A DNA stretch of 64,000 nucleotides from NCBI GenBank assembly GCA_037043455.1, contig JAWPHD010002631.1, forward strand, positions 1 through 64,000. Direction: 5' to 3'. The position numbers and the translations under genes were made by a program. Numbering within the stretch: the stretch's first letter is position 1; each line of letters starts with the position of its first letter. Below the pieces are notes generated by a model that worked only from the letters and a program-made list of their open reading frames with translations, did no database searches and was not told the DNA's origin. Source of the stretch: Cyrtodaria siliqua. Its lineage: Eukaryota > Mollusca > Bivalvia > Adapedonta > Hiatellidae. Positions 10,419 to 23,055 of this stretch are shown one piece after another.

Positions 10419-13400
10419 GATTTTTCTCCTGTTATGAATGGCAATGTCTACATTTTGAAAGGTTGGTTGGCAAATCTTTTGCAATTTTAAAGGTGGGGTC
10501 TCAATGGAGTTGACCTGACACTGTTATTAAGTTGTTTGAATATATTTGGTTGGCATATATACATTACAAGTGTTACACTTTTGTTACATGTGCGACTGGT
10601 ATTATATATTATAGAACTGAAATGAGCTTTAGATATTTAATGTTGTATACGGATATTTTATACCCCACCCCTCTCATATGTTATATCAATCGCTTCAAAT
10701 TTGTAACTTTTTCAATTTAATATGCAGGCCCGGGCGTAGCGGTCACCTCCGACGAGACGCTACCCTATCGCATGCAAATTTAATATATTACAACATGAAC
10801 CGCATGGGGTCAATATTTTACAGGGTTCCTTTGTTTATTTGTGAGGGGTCATAGTATTACAGGCTTTTATGAAAAAGTCATTTTGTCACAGCACAAATTA
10901 TGGCCGGGGTCAATATTTTATGAAGTGGAATGACCGGGGTGGTGGTTGTCACAATTCTATATTAGTCGACTTACTTCATTACACCGGGGAAATTGAAAAC
11001 AACGACACAACTGCTCATACATAGTTGTCTGACTCGCTGACGTATTTCCACACTCTATACAAATGCTAGTGTTGATCTGAGTTCAACTGTCATTGATACA
11101 ATTAACTGTAGTTAAAGGGTTCCAATATGTATCATTTTAGGCATATTCAATAACGGGAATTTTAAGAACCCGTGATATAAACCTATTTTTAATCGGCACA
11201 TACACATTATTATATGACCTAAACTCCTGGTCAAAGTTTTGATAAACGGGTTTATAGTGTACTTGTGCCTTTATATTATTTGACGGGTAAGTTAAAATTA
11301 AATAAAATAATAATTATAAACATTATATTGTATTATGACAAACATGATAGTGAACATTTAGCATATTTTGATGTATTCAAAACCCACATTGCGGCCCAAG
11401 GTATATCCGATACCAATAAACGACATCCGATGCGGAAGTTTATTAAGAACCAAACATGGCGAATCATACAATGGTGAAATTGTTGAATGAAGTAGTTTTG
11501 TAGTATATAGTTAACGGATTGTTTGGAAATTAATTGTAGGGTAAGTTTCATTTTGTTGTATATTTTGTTTTTGCAGTCTGTGAAATCTAAATGGTGTTTC
11601 ACACTCGCATACCTTAATAACGTGTTTTTCTCTTTTGTATCATGTGTGACTTCTTATTTCAAAAAATGTGTCTATCAATTAATAACGCCGTCGTGTTGAG
11701 ATTTTCGTCAGTAATGAACAAAACATATTCGGAAGAAACAACAGCATGGGTGTTATTTTTTCTTCAAATAACGTTTCAAATACTTATCACATAGATACAT
11801 AGATAACATTATTAAACAGAAATTTCTCGATTTTATATTTGTCAACAAGTTATTGTCTAGGTGGTCTTGAAACGTGAACATTTAACGATTTCCCCACGAG
11901 TACCTCATACCTTCAGCACACAAAACAAAATGGCGAACATTGTGGCTACATGCGTCTATTTCTTTCGGTTTTACACAGGAAGTCGAGGTTACGAAGAGCT
12001 ACTGTTGTATATGTAAGACTAACTTCCAGTGAATGAGTTTTTATATATTAAATGTTAATAGATCAGCAATTAATGACCAAGTAGACATGTAATGGACCAT
12101 TCAATATTGGTCGAGAACCTGGGCCGCTGTGTTATAAAATAATTTACCTCAATGGTAATTGCCTTTTGGGATAGCTCATGTTTGTGGCATTCCTCTTGAA
12201 TACCGCTTAAGCCGGTGTTAGGGATCGTCATATTACATTTTACGTTACTCACGCACTACAACCGAGCTACGTACAATCTTGTCTTGCTTGTGCTGGTTTT
12301 GATCTCGTAGGTGTTAGGGATTTCGCACAAACCAAAACTATTAATTAAGCTAATCTATACTATAGACCAAACGTTTGGAAATAGTTAATTGATTATTGAG
12401 TGTATATTTAAGACTTGCTTCACTATGTTCTTTATTGTTGTTTTTTTCTTTTTATTGTATAGTGTGACTTACTTATTAAGGGTAATATATAATTACCTTT
12501 CCAAAATTATGTTTTGTGATTCAGTAATACCTCTTTGAAAAGTTATATGGAAGCGAAGTGAACGTCATCTGGACATTGCAAAAGAAAATATATTGCACAG
12601 TTTAGGAATATAATCATTATCACTCTTTTTTAATTGGTTTGGTTTCAGATATTACATGCAGCTCTATACACAGGCCTACCTTTGGAATATTTTAAAGTTT
12701 AAAATCCACAGTCAGTATATAGGTGGTTTAGTTATTAATCTTGGATACTTTATAAGCATTATACAACAACCCTGTGCACCATATGGTAACTGATTTATCA
12801 AAGGTAGAACCTCAAAAAACAAACAAAAACACCAACAAAAACACGATGTATTATCGCATTTCACGTACATGTATGCCTTTCAAGCTATTTGTAATGATTC
12901 GAAACATCATTTACATTAATTAATACTACATTAACGACGAAATGAACGACATTGTACCGTTCCTTTGCAACTATATACGTTAACATATTATGATGCAACT
13001 GAGTACGATAACACTACAAAATGTGTTGACATTTCGGGAAATATGCATCTAATTACATCCTCATAGGCCCGAATTATAACAGTATTTGATAAATAAACCG
13101 ATTATGCACTACTTTGACAATAAAAACCTCCATTATTGTTGAAAACGATCAAAGAAATGCCAAGTTTGCACAGAATGCATAGTCATCCGGGCCGTTTTTA
13201 GCCGGTTACTGTCACCGAACATAAACATCTCAAAGTGCATTTTGCAAGGAATTGAATACTATCACTCTTTATAGGATGAGTTTTACGCAGATGGACATTC
13301 AGTGAAAAACTATTTTAATTAACTCAAAAGTTAGCACGGAAAACGGCCTAATTGAAATGAGATTGATTTAAAAAAATATATACTAGTATATATATAGTCT

Positions 13401-14407
13401 CTAGGGTTGCATACACACCATTTTGAATGTACTTCCTGTAGTATTTGGATGCATATTCCCTTCAGGGCTAGATGACTTGTGTCAAACTTGGTATGGAGTC
13501 TGTATTTATTATGCGTTTTGATAAATTTTAATGTATGATAGGTTTTATAAGAACTGGCATCTTCTTCAGAACTAAGTTTTGACTGCAGATAGAACCGCAT
13601 CGCTCTCTCTGCTGACCTAGAGAGGCCGGGTTGATGTTGAACATTTGACAGAAGTAAAGGTAGAAACAAACGACATAGTGCAATGTAGTAAATTGTTTGA
13701 ATTTTAAAAGATCTATGAGCATACTTGAAAAAACAAAAATGCCAACTATATGAACGAACAATACGGAATATATGACAACGACGAGAAAAAAATGAGTATT
13801 ACGTACTATTCTCTATACGCTAAAATATTAGCAAACATTGGCCATAACTGCTCATACCTAAATCATATTATGAACACACATCGCGTTTGTTTGTCAACCC
13901 AAACTTATACTGTACATCCATCCCCTCTCTGTGATACCTCGCGAAATAAACATAAACAGTGTGTTGATGAGCGATTAAACAAGTCGATCATTCATTGTTT
14001 TTTCGCAGTTTTGTGAACATGACATTGTATACGGCAGTTGTCTAGCCGTGCATTCATCAATGTTAAAACCCACACAGAGCCCCGTGGTCAACCCAATATC
14101 GTTAGTGTTTAATTTATTTACATGTTTTATAAATAGAGACGAACGTAAAGTTGGACATAACTGAATTATTGTTAAAATCTGCACATATCGATTGTTTTGG
14201 CTTATGTACGCTATCTTCGATTATTATGTATCATGCTTGTTTAATTATATATGATCTTTGCTTGTGGACGTTAGGTTTAAAACTTCAACTTTTGTTTAGA
14301 TCGTGATCTACAACGTTAAATATTATGGAAAAGAGTATATATGTTAAAAACAGTATTTTCATTAAAACAATATTTCTAATATATCCTACCACGGTAACTT
14401 TTTTTAA
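10419..14407. other. About 4 kb of unassigned AT-rich DNA
   Basis: Scattered open frames of 60-112 codons occur on both strands. None has a recognisable domain, plausible splice context or codon pattern, and I leave them out. A GC-richer patch at 10725-10770 (gcaggcccgggcgtagcgg) and a (ta)n stretch at 13375-13398 are the only local features noticed. Confidence 0.4.
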
Positions 14408-14722
14408 AGGGACACACGGCAATCTTGAATTTTATTCAAACATTTAAATGTTTCACCTCGATTTATTTTTCCTGTCTCATTTTGTCTTTAAAACTGCTTG
14501 CATATAATTAAATAAGCGCCTGAGATTTCAATCCTCTTCGTTTATCTACTAAATGTTTAAATAAAGTATTGGTGCAATACTATCAAAAGTAAGTAATATG
14601 TAAAGACAATTTGCTTTGAACTATTCTAAAAATTAATATTAATGGTCGCAAATATGCACGTTTTGTTAAAAAACTAAAAGAACGCCGAGAGTTTAAACAA
14701 ATCCAGATTGCCGTGTGTCCTT
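14408..14722. mobile_element. 315-bp TTAA-flanked MITE
   Basis: The left end AGGGACACACGGCAATCT and the reverse complement of the right end AAGGACACACGGCAATCT form an 18-bp terminal inverted repeat with one mismatch. TTAA flanks both sides (14404-14407 and 14723-14726), as for Kolobok- or piggyBac-type insertions. No coding region is present. Related termini occur at 40930 and 41710. Confidence 0.75.
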
Positions 14723-14726
14723 TTAA

Positions 14727-17279
14727 ACAAACTCGAAAATATAACAGTTTGTAAAATTATCAGAATCCGCATTCTAGTTGCTATGCGTGTTTGTGTGTGA
14801 CGTCTTGAGTCATTTTTAAGGAAACGAAATTAAGTAAATATTAAAACTATAATATCCCCGCGCTTTTCAAAGAGAAACGGGCATCATGTTATTGTCTCCA
14901 TCCGTGCGTTCTTGAGTCCGTGCATCCATGTTTGATGTTATGCATAGCTTCCTTCATAGATAAAGGCACGGACTGCCTTCTTTGGGATATATTTGACCTA
15001 GGTCCACGGCTATGTACAACATTTTGGAATTATGATTCAATATGGCGGGGACAAAAATGTGGCTGTATGGCGAGTGCGTGAATTTACGATGGCGATCCAT
15101 CGACTGCGCGATCTAGTTTCGAAACAAATACCAAATACTTGTTTGATTTATTGCCTTTGACATGTTGAGCTACTTCAGAAATAGTATACTAAAGAAAACA
15201 CCCAATCCGATATCTAATAAACATGAGCTCATGTCGAAATCTCGCGACGTGAATAATTAACAGTTCCCCATTGTGCCTCTACTACAGACAACAAAAAAAT
15301 TGTGAATATTGCGCTAGGACTATTAACGCAGGTAAGATTAATAAAGAGGTCACAGAAAACCACTGTTGAATCTTAAAATCAAAACTAAAGAATTATATTT
15401 GTCAATTTAAAACCGTGGATTGTAAGCAAACCATGACCAAATTCACATATCTGGGAATGTTCAATATTTAGTGACGGGTGTGTATGTCCTTAGTTTTAAA
15501 CTAAAGTTGATGGTATACGGAAAATGGAACACGCAATGTATAAAATATAATTGTTAAATAACAATTAAATTTCTAACATTGTGTGTTCCAGTTTCCATAC
15601 ACCATGATGATACATTCTGTATTCGCGGTATACTTACCGTATGCACACGTCTTATAGAGCATGTGAGTGTTAGCTAATTGTTTTCTTTTCATCTGCTGAA
15701 TCCAAATCAAAGTTTGAGACTTACTCACAATATTAAATTAACACAAACTTCCCCAGTTTTGAAATGTGTAGAATAATCGTGAACGTGAAAGGAATCCAAA
15801 ACTTCCCACTGGTTTAGGATATATGTCAACGACTCGATTTACCTTTGAAGTCAATATATGACATTGATCTTTTCGATATGAGCCTGGAAGTTACATGTAA
15901 CACGTTCTACGTGTGTGATAAGCCTCAACACAGATCTCACACTTGGTGTTGAAGTTGTGTAAAAGACAGAAAACGTGATGGGCGTAGGGAAAAACGCATT
16001 GAAGGACTGACAGACGGTCCGATCACTAAATGCAACCCAATTTTTGTCACCGGGGCTAGTAACATTTAAGAAACTGTTGTTTTTTTTTAAACTGTAATAT
16101 CAACGGATGTGATAGTTTTGTTTTATGGGATTTTTGTATTCACAAAGATTAAGGTCCTTAACCCGCCTTGGAAGCCTTATATTTTACATAAAGTATTTTA
16201 AACATGATATCTTCTTTTCTGAAACTGTAATTAGTTTGCATATATGATACAAGTATAGTGCCAAATTAAATGTATGACCTTCATAACCCTGAGTCACTAA
16301 CGGCTCAACCATTTCGGCTATTTTGTCTTACCATTTTCTATTAGTTTCAAGTTCGACAATGCCAACAGTTGAGCGAGTAAGGAACATTCGATCCTATTGT
16401 TTAAAGTCAATATTCGTTGTATAGTTATTGTATATTGTGTGACATGCTACACTTCTTTATTGATTGTATTGATACGGTTATTGACCCGTGGTATTTAATG
16501 CATTATACGTGTGTCATAAAACACGTTATTTATAGGTGTTGGTTTACAAACACTAAGCAATATACAATGCAAGCCAAGTCCCTCATTACAGCATTTACGT
16601 AGGACTTAATACGATATCCTGCCGTTAAAGTGCTAGTGTATGGGACATCGTTTAGTCTGTAAACAGGACGGGTTCTATACATGAACTCTCACTTTGTAAT
16701 GCGATTTACCCCCTTGGTAAATATTTCCTCGACAGAGAGTCTGCTAAGGTAATTTCTTCCTCTGATATATGTACCCTCGAGATTGTATTTCCGTAATTGC
16801 AACAACATGCGCCGCAGTCGGGGAAGTGCTAAATGTAGACATTTCTTACATATAGACTAAAGCGGACGGTGGTCACTTTGTATTTTAATGGGCTTTGGGT
16901 GACCATATACCATCTGATGATATTTTTTTCATCCAAACAGTATAAGTTAAAGTATTTGAGCATAAGTATCCTCGCTGGAAGTGAATGCTTTAGAGCCAAT
17001 TGTTGGGATCAAACTTGCAGGGCACTGACAAATGATGCTTTTAATTAGCTACAATGTATCTTTTTTGGGCCAATCCCAGCGAAATTCAACGTTTTGTCTA
17101 AGACAAGTTGTCAGTTATGCTAACTTCCGAAGTTATGTTATCATGCTTAGCACGGTTTCAGGCTCGGACCTAGAGGTTGGGCAGGCATTTCCTTGAGTGC
17201 CTTAACCTTCGATGTGTCCATTTAGAGACATTGAGATGTGAGAATCTGACAAAAGAACGGGATTTCAGTTGTGAATGCC
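14727..17279. other. Unassigned DNA
   Basis: No gene is supported. A segment at about 14855-15060 is bounded by tatccccgcgc and atggcgggga, which could be weak inverted termini of a further short element. A long imperfect hairpin (15508-15608) is listed separately. Confidence 0.35.
15508..15608. repeat. Imperfect 100-bp inverted repeat (hairpin)
   Basis: The left arm tggtatacggaaaatggaac pairs with the right arm gttccagtttccatacacca, and the stem continues through cacgcaatgt/acattgtgtg to a short loop around ataattgttaaataacaatt. The arms are about 45 nt with a few mismatches. It could be a very short fold-back element or a transcribed hairpin; the stem is longer than that of a typical miRNA precursor. 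Confidence 0.55.
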
Positions 17280-18119
17280 TCAGTTTGATCTGTTTAACAT
17301 AATTTCCATTTCTCTACATACCTGTATTATCATCAATGCTTCAAGATTCCTATTATGAGTTACACTGTCTTTACCGAATACAATAGTATCATATACGACG
17401 GTTTTAAACTTATGGACACCCTTGAGACATTGATCGATTTTTTTAAGGAACCGATCAAATTCCATAGGGAATTCTCAGGAATCTACAACGGCCAAAGAGA
17501 GAATTAAAGGTCATAGGTAGGAATATTGTTTAGCCTGATTGACCATTACCCATTTTTGGCATCAAATCGCGAGATAACTGCTGCATCTGATATTTCTGGA
17601 AGAATGTCTTAATGAAAAAAGTTGGCCTCTTACTAGCATTATTTACAGATTTTGGGTCAAAACATATTCTCAATGAACCATAGATTTTCTCAACATTGAC
17701 AAGACGTTTCACCCATTGTGAAATGAGATTTTCTTTGGTGAAAGCACTTTCCGTGGAAACTGAGAGTACACGTTTCATTATATTGATAGACAGGGATGTC
17801 TCAAGGCTTATAATTAGAGATGAATTGGTGTTGACCAATATAAGAACAGGATAGTTTGATGTAACCATCAATATTTAGTACTTTGCAATATTCCTTTAAT
17901 CTCTAATGACTGATAAGTGGATCTGGGTAGGAGAATGACTAGAGAGCCACAGTCAAAATCAATCTTAATTTTGACAGGTTTAGGGTTTTGGCCTATGCCA
18001 GTGGACACATATACCTGATTGGAAGATTTGGGACGGCTCACTATCATATGAAACCAGAACAGATTTGCTGGACATAAGTTCGTCCGAGAATGATTTCTAC
18101 CATTATTCTGAAATTGCAT
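17280..18119 (-). pseudogene. Remnant of a Ty3/Gypsy-type pol gene (protease and reverse transcriptase)
   Basis: Read on the minus strand, three fragments follow the order of a Gypsy pol. At 18119-17868 a protease-like stretch has VKIKIDFDCGS where an active protease has a D-T/S-G triad. At 17871-17530 is a reverse-transcriptase N-terminal stretch (WVKRLVNVEKIYGSLRIC, then DPKSVN). At 17465-17280 is a palm stretch (IDQCLKGVHKFKTVV, then YDTIVFGKD) in which the usual V-D-D of the active site is degraded. Frameshifts and missing segments separate the pieces, and no LTRs or primer-binding site were found. It is an old, inactive fragment. Confidence 0.7.
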
Positions 18120-18561
18120 GGCTAGATGAAGTCTATGTTTCTTCTTTGTCCTTTATTGTTGTGGTCCAGCATGTAACATAGTTACCTTATTTGGGGTTAA
18201 TTATAAATCTTTTATTAATAATTCATTTGGGAAAATGGAATGATGTACTGAATTCCAAATACAGTTGATTTAAGAAATGATTTGTCGTGCCCCTTAAAAT
18301 CGACTGAACATTGATAACATTGTAGACGTGAAACATACGTCAACTGATTATTAGTAAATTAAATTAACATGTTGCAATAAGTTGTAACATGACTGATATT
18401 TGGTACAAGCAACAGCTACATGTTCTCCTTGGTTGGAATTCAGAAATGTCACGGATTTTGTATAAATAATAAGGGAACAGAAACCAGAGTGAATCAGAGA
18501 TTCGATCAGTGGAGAGCGGAGAGTTGATCTTACAGAATCAGGGGATCTGATGTGTCAGACT
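18120..18561. other. Unassigned DNA
   Basis: No gene or repeat is recognised between the Gypsy remnant and the local duplication. Confidence 0.4.
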
Positions 18562-18850
18562 GTTTTAACGTCTCACACACAGTTAATTTTACATAGCTCT
18601 GCATATGTACATGTAGCAGGACCCCTCTGGACTACTGTAGAAGTTAATGAATTTTCTTAAAAATATTTCTTTTGTGTTGCGCGAAATATCCAGAAAAAAA
18701 CACGGGGTTGACCAATTTGCTTTTTTTTATATCAATAGTTTGAAGAGACCCTCTTGAATTTCACTGACATTTTCAAATGTATCACTACCCAGTATTAGAT
18801 TCTCAGATCTGGGCTCAGCAAACTTTCAGGCTTATCCTAACCTGTAAGCA
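18562..18850. repeat. Local duplicate, copy 1 (partner at 20620-21105)
   Basis: The stretch from acgtctcacacacagttaat, through catgtagcaggacccctctgg, gttgcgcgaaatatccag and ggggttgaccaatttgc, to cagatctgggctcag recurs at 20620-21105 in the same orientation. This copy is uninterrupted, whereas the partner is split by an inserted dispersed repeat. Confidence 0.85.
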
Positions 18851-18859
18851 ATAAGGAAG

Positions 18860-19295
18860 TTATGTTGAGTCAAGTCATAAATAAGTTGTTCAGACATTAA
18901 GCAGATGAATCAGTATAGTCTAGTCAAGTCTAGTTAATTGTAGTCTAGTCGATTCAAACAATAGTCAAGTCAAGCCAAGTCAAGACCGAATTGAAAATGT
19001 ATCCATATACAATTTACTAAGTATATTGATCCGAAAATTAACTAAATTCAATACAATAGTTTCACACATTCATGTAAAGTTCAAGTCAAGTCCAAGTCAA
19101 GTTCATGTCAAGTTCAAGTCAAGTCATGTTCAAGTCATGTTCAAGTCAAGTTCAAGTCAAGCATAAGTCAAGTCAAGTTTTGGTGAGTCAAATCATAAAC
19201 AAAGTATGTAGGGTGTGCAGTTGAGTCAGTCAAATCAAGTCTAGTCAAGTCAATAGTCAGTCAAACCAAGTCAAGTAAAGTCAACACTGAGAATT
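18860..19295. repeat. AAGTC-rich simple repeat array
   Basis: Irregular tandem copies of caagt/cagtc pentamers (caagtcaagttcaagtcatg and variants) fill two stretches, about 18870-18985 and 19078-19275. A short non-repetitive spacer (atccatatacaatttactaa and related sequence) separates them and itself recurs near 19300. Confidence 0.8.
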
Positions 19296-19329
19296 TATAC
19301 TTGAATAATATATTCATCTGAAATTAACT

Positions 19330-19978
19330 AAATTCAGTACAACAGTTTCACACATTCTCGACAACTGACACAAAATTACAAACAAAACGCTTTTACAAAA
19401 TGTCAAGAAATGATGAGAGAAGACAAGCGTACTCGACCGACATTTTTGAAAAATAAATTCTTTTACGTAAAGTTATAAATTTTACATGAGATTGTATGCA
19501 ACCGACATTCTTGACAAGTGACAAATAAATTATTTTACGTAAGCTTTTTTATGCAAGGCAGTATGCGACCAACATAGATCTATTTAACGAGTGAGAAATA
19601 AATTATTTTACGTAATGTTATTTTACACAAGGCTGTATGCTATGCTGACTGTGCTACGTGACTGACATTCTTGACGAGCGACAAGTTTACTTTATTTTAC
19701 GTAATGTTATTTTCCGTAAGGTTGTATAAAGTTGAAAGCGACCGAGTTTCTAGACAAGTTACAAACAAGTTATTTTACGCAACGCAAGGTTTTTTAACGT
19801 CAGATTGTTTGCGACCAAAATTCTTGACAAGTGACTAATGAATTATTTTTACGTATTAGGTTACTTTACGTGAGGTTGAATGCAACTGACATTCTTGACA
19901 AAGTGATTAGTTAACGTAAGGTTACTTTATGTGAGGCTGTATGCGACCGACATTCTTGACGAGTGAAAAATAATAGAC
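19330..19978. repeat. Diverged ~80-bp minisatellite, about seven copies
   Basis: Each unit contains, in order, gcgaccgacattcttgac, a gtgacaaataa-type stretch, ttattttacgtaa and a ttttacgcaaggctgta-type end. Copies begin at about 19330, 19430, 19497, 19566, 19650, 19735, 19810, 19880 and 19935, with variable length and divergence. No coding potential is seen. Confidence 0.7.
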
Positions 19979-20619
19979 TTTAGTACGATTAGTTATTACG
20001 AATGAATGCTGTATATTTGAAATGGGTGGGGTATGATTATAATGTGATACATTACTTGATTACAACAACAGTACCTATAATTACCTCAAGCATGCATTCT
20101 AGATACTGTCCAAGTCCCATGTATAGATTCGGTGTGGTGTGGAGACACCTGTTTCTCTCACAGTTTGTTGGATGTGGTTCCAAGCTCAGATGGTCATAAC
20201 TCGGACACCAAACTATAATTACAAGGCAGCTCACATGAAGGTTCCGAAGCAAACCCGAGACACTATTTACAAAAATATATGTTGCCATGTGTGCGGAAAC
20301 GTTCAAATAAGTGTGTGTCGTTCCGAGTTGAATGGATTGTCTCCCATATTGAAAGTAACCACACTTCTTATGCAGTACTCCATCCAAGGTGCTTGTTGTT
20401 GTACCGCATACAGTCCGAATGTCTTACACCATAGTCAATTTTACACTGTAAAATAATTAAATACGTGTTAAAATCCACACTTGAAGCCATTTTACAATCC
20501 TCAAACTCACTTGTTTCCATTTTGAAGGCTGTTTTTTCAGAAAACACAACTCTGCATCAATCAACTGCTATTTGAGTAAGCGTCTGCTGGACCGGATGAG
20601 GTTTGATTAAACATGTTAA
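19979..20619. other. Unassigned DNA between repeat arrays
   Basis: Overlapping open frames of about 105-111 codons exist on both strands (20052-20456). Neither resembles a known family, and they overlap antisense to each other. I do not call a gene. Confidence 0.35.
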
Positions 20620-21105
20620 ACGTCTCACAACACAGTTAATTTTACATAGCTCCGCATATGTAGCAGGACCCCTCTGGATCACTGTAGAACTTAATGAATT
20701 TTCTTAAAAAAAGTTTCTTTGTGAAACTCCCCTAGTGGCCTTTGTTGCCACTGACCGTTCCAAGGCGGTAGCCCTATAGTCAACCCTTTTGTGTTGTGAT
20801 GTCGTTAGCATTTTTTATTACTTTTGCCTTCTCGTTTGTCTGTTTGCGTGTTTGCTTTTGTGTTTTGTGGTTGACTGTAGTCCTTGAATGCTGCTTTCCC
20901 TGTCCGATGTGTTTGTCTTTCTTGATGTCTGTTGCGCGAAATATTCAGGAAAAAACACGGGGTTGACCAATTTGCTTTTTTTATATTAATAGTTTGAAGA
21001 GACCCTCTTGAATTTGTCCATTTCACTGACATTTTCAAATGTATCACTACCCAGTATTAGATTCTCAGATCTGGGCTCAGGAATATTTAGGCATATCCTA
21101 ACCTG
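20620..21105. repeat. Local duplicate, copy 2, interrupted by a dispersed repeat
   Basis: This matches 18562-18850 on both sides of an insertion at about 20717-20930. After ttcttaaaaaaagtttctttgtg the match stops, and it resumes at gttgcgcgaaatattcagg. The inserted sequence belongs to the dispersed family with ccactgaccgttccaaggcg. Confidence 0.8.
20717..20930 (+). repeat. Dispersed repeat copy (ccactgaccgttccaagg family)
   Basis: The copy contains the family marks gttgccactgaccgttccaa, ggcggtagccctatagtcaa and gttttgtggttgactgta, followed by ccttgaatgctgctttccct. Its left flank carries aaactcccctagtggcc, comparable to the aaac.ccc(c)agcggcc of other copies. It is an insertion because the duplicate at 18562-18850 lacks it. 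Confidence 0.75.
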
Positions 21106-22339
21106 TATGAAATCATGAACTGGTCCCATTCGTGTCACCTACAACAAAAAAAGAGAGAAAATATTTGCACATTTTAAGAAATAAACAAGAACCGAATAAC
21201 ACAGATCTTTTTTTTTAAGCCCCAGAAAGTTCCTACCATGACTGGCAAGGGAAATAACTGTTTAGTGAGACCTTAAGCCATGTTGTAAAAACGCTTACTA
21301 TAACTGTTATTAAAATAAATGAATCGTTATTATTTAAAGTACACAACACCAAGTAATAATTAGAGACGCCACTACGCTACATGCAGTTTTCCCATATTTT
21401 CTTACATCGTTTAATGCACATCCGTGGTCCGGTCAAATTGCCTTCGAATGTTGATCGCTTAGTTCTTGAGTTCAGGACAAATCTTATGTTTTTAGTAGTG
21501 TAAGGTTAGTCCCTGAACTGACCATTTTCTTCTCTCTGAACTTGATTGCTCTTACCCCAAACACTATCTGATATCTTAGCATGTCGACTGGCATGTCCTC
21601 TCTGTACACACACACACCCTTGTCAATATTTTGATCTCGGTCACAAACTTCTCCAGCGTCTCTCCAACATATTTTTCGCCTGATTGAATGACCTATCGGC
21701 TGTATATTTGATTCAAATTGGATCCACTGTAGGCTTCAACCACATCATAGTAAGACTTTCTTGTCTGTCTGTCTGCGTGTTTGTTTCTGTGTTTTGTGGT
21801 TGACTGCCCTCCTTGAATGCTACTTTCCCTGTCAGATCTTTTTATATTTCTTATCGGCATCGGTCAGGTTCCATGTAAAAATATGTGTCATCCTTCTCCA
21901 CCGACTAAAGACACTTGAAACTTGCAATGCACTTCTTCCTCTTTGTTTAGGAACGGGCCACAGAACAGCAAAGCTGTATATGCTTCAAAAACATTGCATA
22001 CAGTAGACAACCCTTTTGCCTTCCAGTCCATTTTGGGAATTTGTCCATGATAGCTTGGCATCTTTTTAAAATGGTCACGTTAAAGGCAAGTCAGGAATAT
22101 TTCTAGAAAACAGTCACAGAATGCCAAATATTTCCTTGTAATGGAAATTTAATTTCGAATCCTTATAAGAGAATGCTATTAAAATGTCATGAATACACTT
22201 GGTATATGCTATACAAGTGATAGATAATGTTTGACTACTCGAGTATCTTACAAAACGCTTGTATTCTGTCTTGGAACTACATAATAACTAACATTTGGGA
22301 ATAATTGTTACCTTATTGATCTTGCATGTACCTTTTCAG
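21106..22339. other. Region upstream of the HEPN exon
   Basis: The stretch is mostly unassigned. A partial copy of the dispersed repeat (tgtctgcgtgtttgtttctg, then ggttgactgccctccttgaa) lies at about 21755-21840 and accounts for the open frame there. No promoter could be assigned with confidence. Confidence 0.4.
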
Positions 22340-22403
22340 ATACATAAGCATCATGGGTTAGAATCTGCACGCGTTTCCAAGTGCCGTCAACTTATAAATA
22401 AAT
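22340..22403 (+). promoter_or_regulatory. Possible 5' UTR and acceptor before the HEPN exon
   Basis: A pyrimidine-rich acceptor (ccttttcag, AG at 22338-22339) lies 64 nt before the ATG at 22404, so the HEPN exon may begin at 22340 with a short 5' untranslated part. An in-frame TAA at 22395 makes 22404 the first usable Met in this exon. A TATAAATA at 22393-22400 is too close to the ATG for a canonical TATA box. Confidence 0.4.
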
Positions 22404-23055
22404 ATGGCTACATGCAGAACGGAGAAGTACACTAGAATAGTAATACTTTTATACAAAGGATGTACAAAGCTTACAAGGGCCTTAGTAAAAAAACATGTAA
22501 AAGAGTGTACCCCACAGGGACATAGTCCCAACCCATGGACAGTAGATGAATTCTTGTATGAAAACGGAGAAGCTATTTCTCATTACCCTGACGGCAGTAA
22601 GAGAACATTGGAAGGAAATCAAAGGCGTATGTTATTTCCTGGATTCAACGTTCGTACCGATATCGACACATGGGATCTTCAACTACTATGTTTCATTCTG
22701 CTCGAGATATGTGATCCAAATGATGAGATTAAAATGCGCATTAATCATCTGAGGGACGTAAGAAACAAAATCTGTCATATAAAAGATGCAAGTATTTCAG
22801 ATGGTCACTACGACTCTTATTTGAATAAAATCAAAGTCGCCATCAATAAGTGCCTGGAATTCATAAATGAAGAACCGCTGACAAAGGATATTAACAGTCT
22901 TGTTGAACGCGTAGAAAGTGGTGCAATGGCCATAGACGAATCGATATCTCTGTTAAAGAAATGGTATGACAATGACAGGGGAGTTGAGGAAAAACTGGAA
23001 CAATTGACACAGATGCAGACAAAAACACTGGAAAAACTTGATCACATTTCAGAGG
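22404..23055 (+). CDS. DZIP3-type HEPN domain exon of a putative multi-exon gene
   Basis: The exon encodes 217 codons plus one base. Residues about 10-155 resemble the HEPN domain of DZIP3/hRUL138-like proteins, with TWDLQLLCFILLE (89-101) and RDVRNKICHIKDA (117-129). The latter contains R120-N121-x3-H125, the R-N-x3-H form of the HEPN catalytic motif. HEPN domains of this type are all-helical and often act as RNases or in protein assembly. Residues 159-215 are helical and charged and end in a short coiled coil (VEEKLEQLTQMQTKTLEKLD). At 23055 a donor (agag/g then gtaatatt) leaves phase 1. Without splicing the frame runs to a TGA at 23199, giving 265 residues with a different tail. Downstream micro-exons in the same phase continue the frame. 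In bivalves such HEPN modules often head receptor-like or immune proteins, which is family knowledge and not shown here. Confidence 0.75.

Noticed and set aside
18860..19978. Regular repeats considered as a CRISPR-like array
   Set aside because: The units are contiguous and diverged, with no unique spacers of constant size, and the sequence is from an animal genome.
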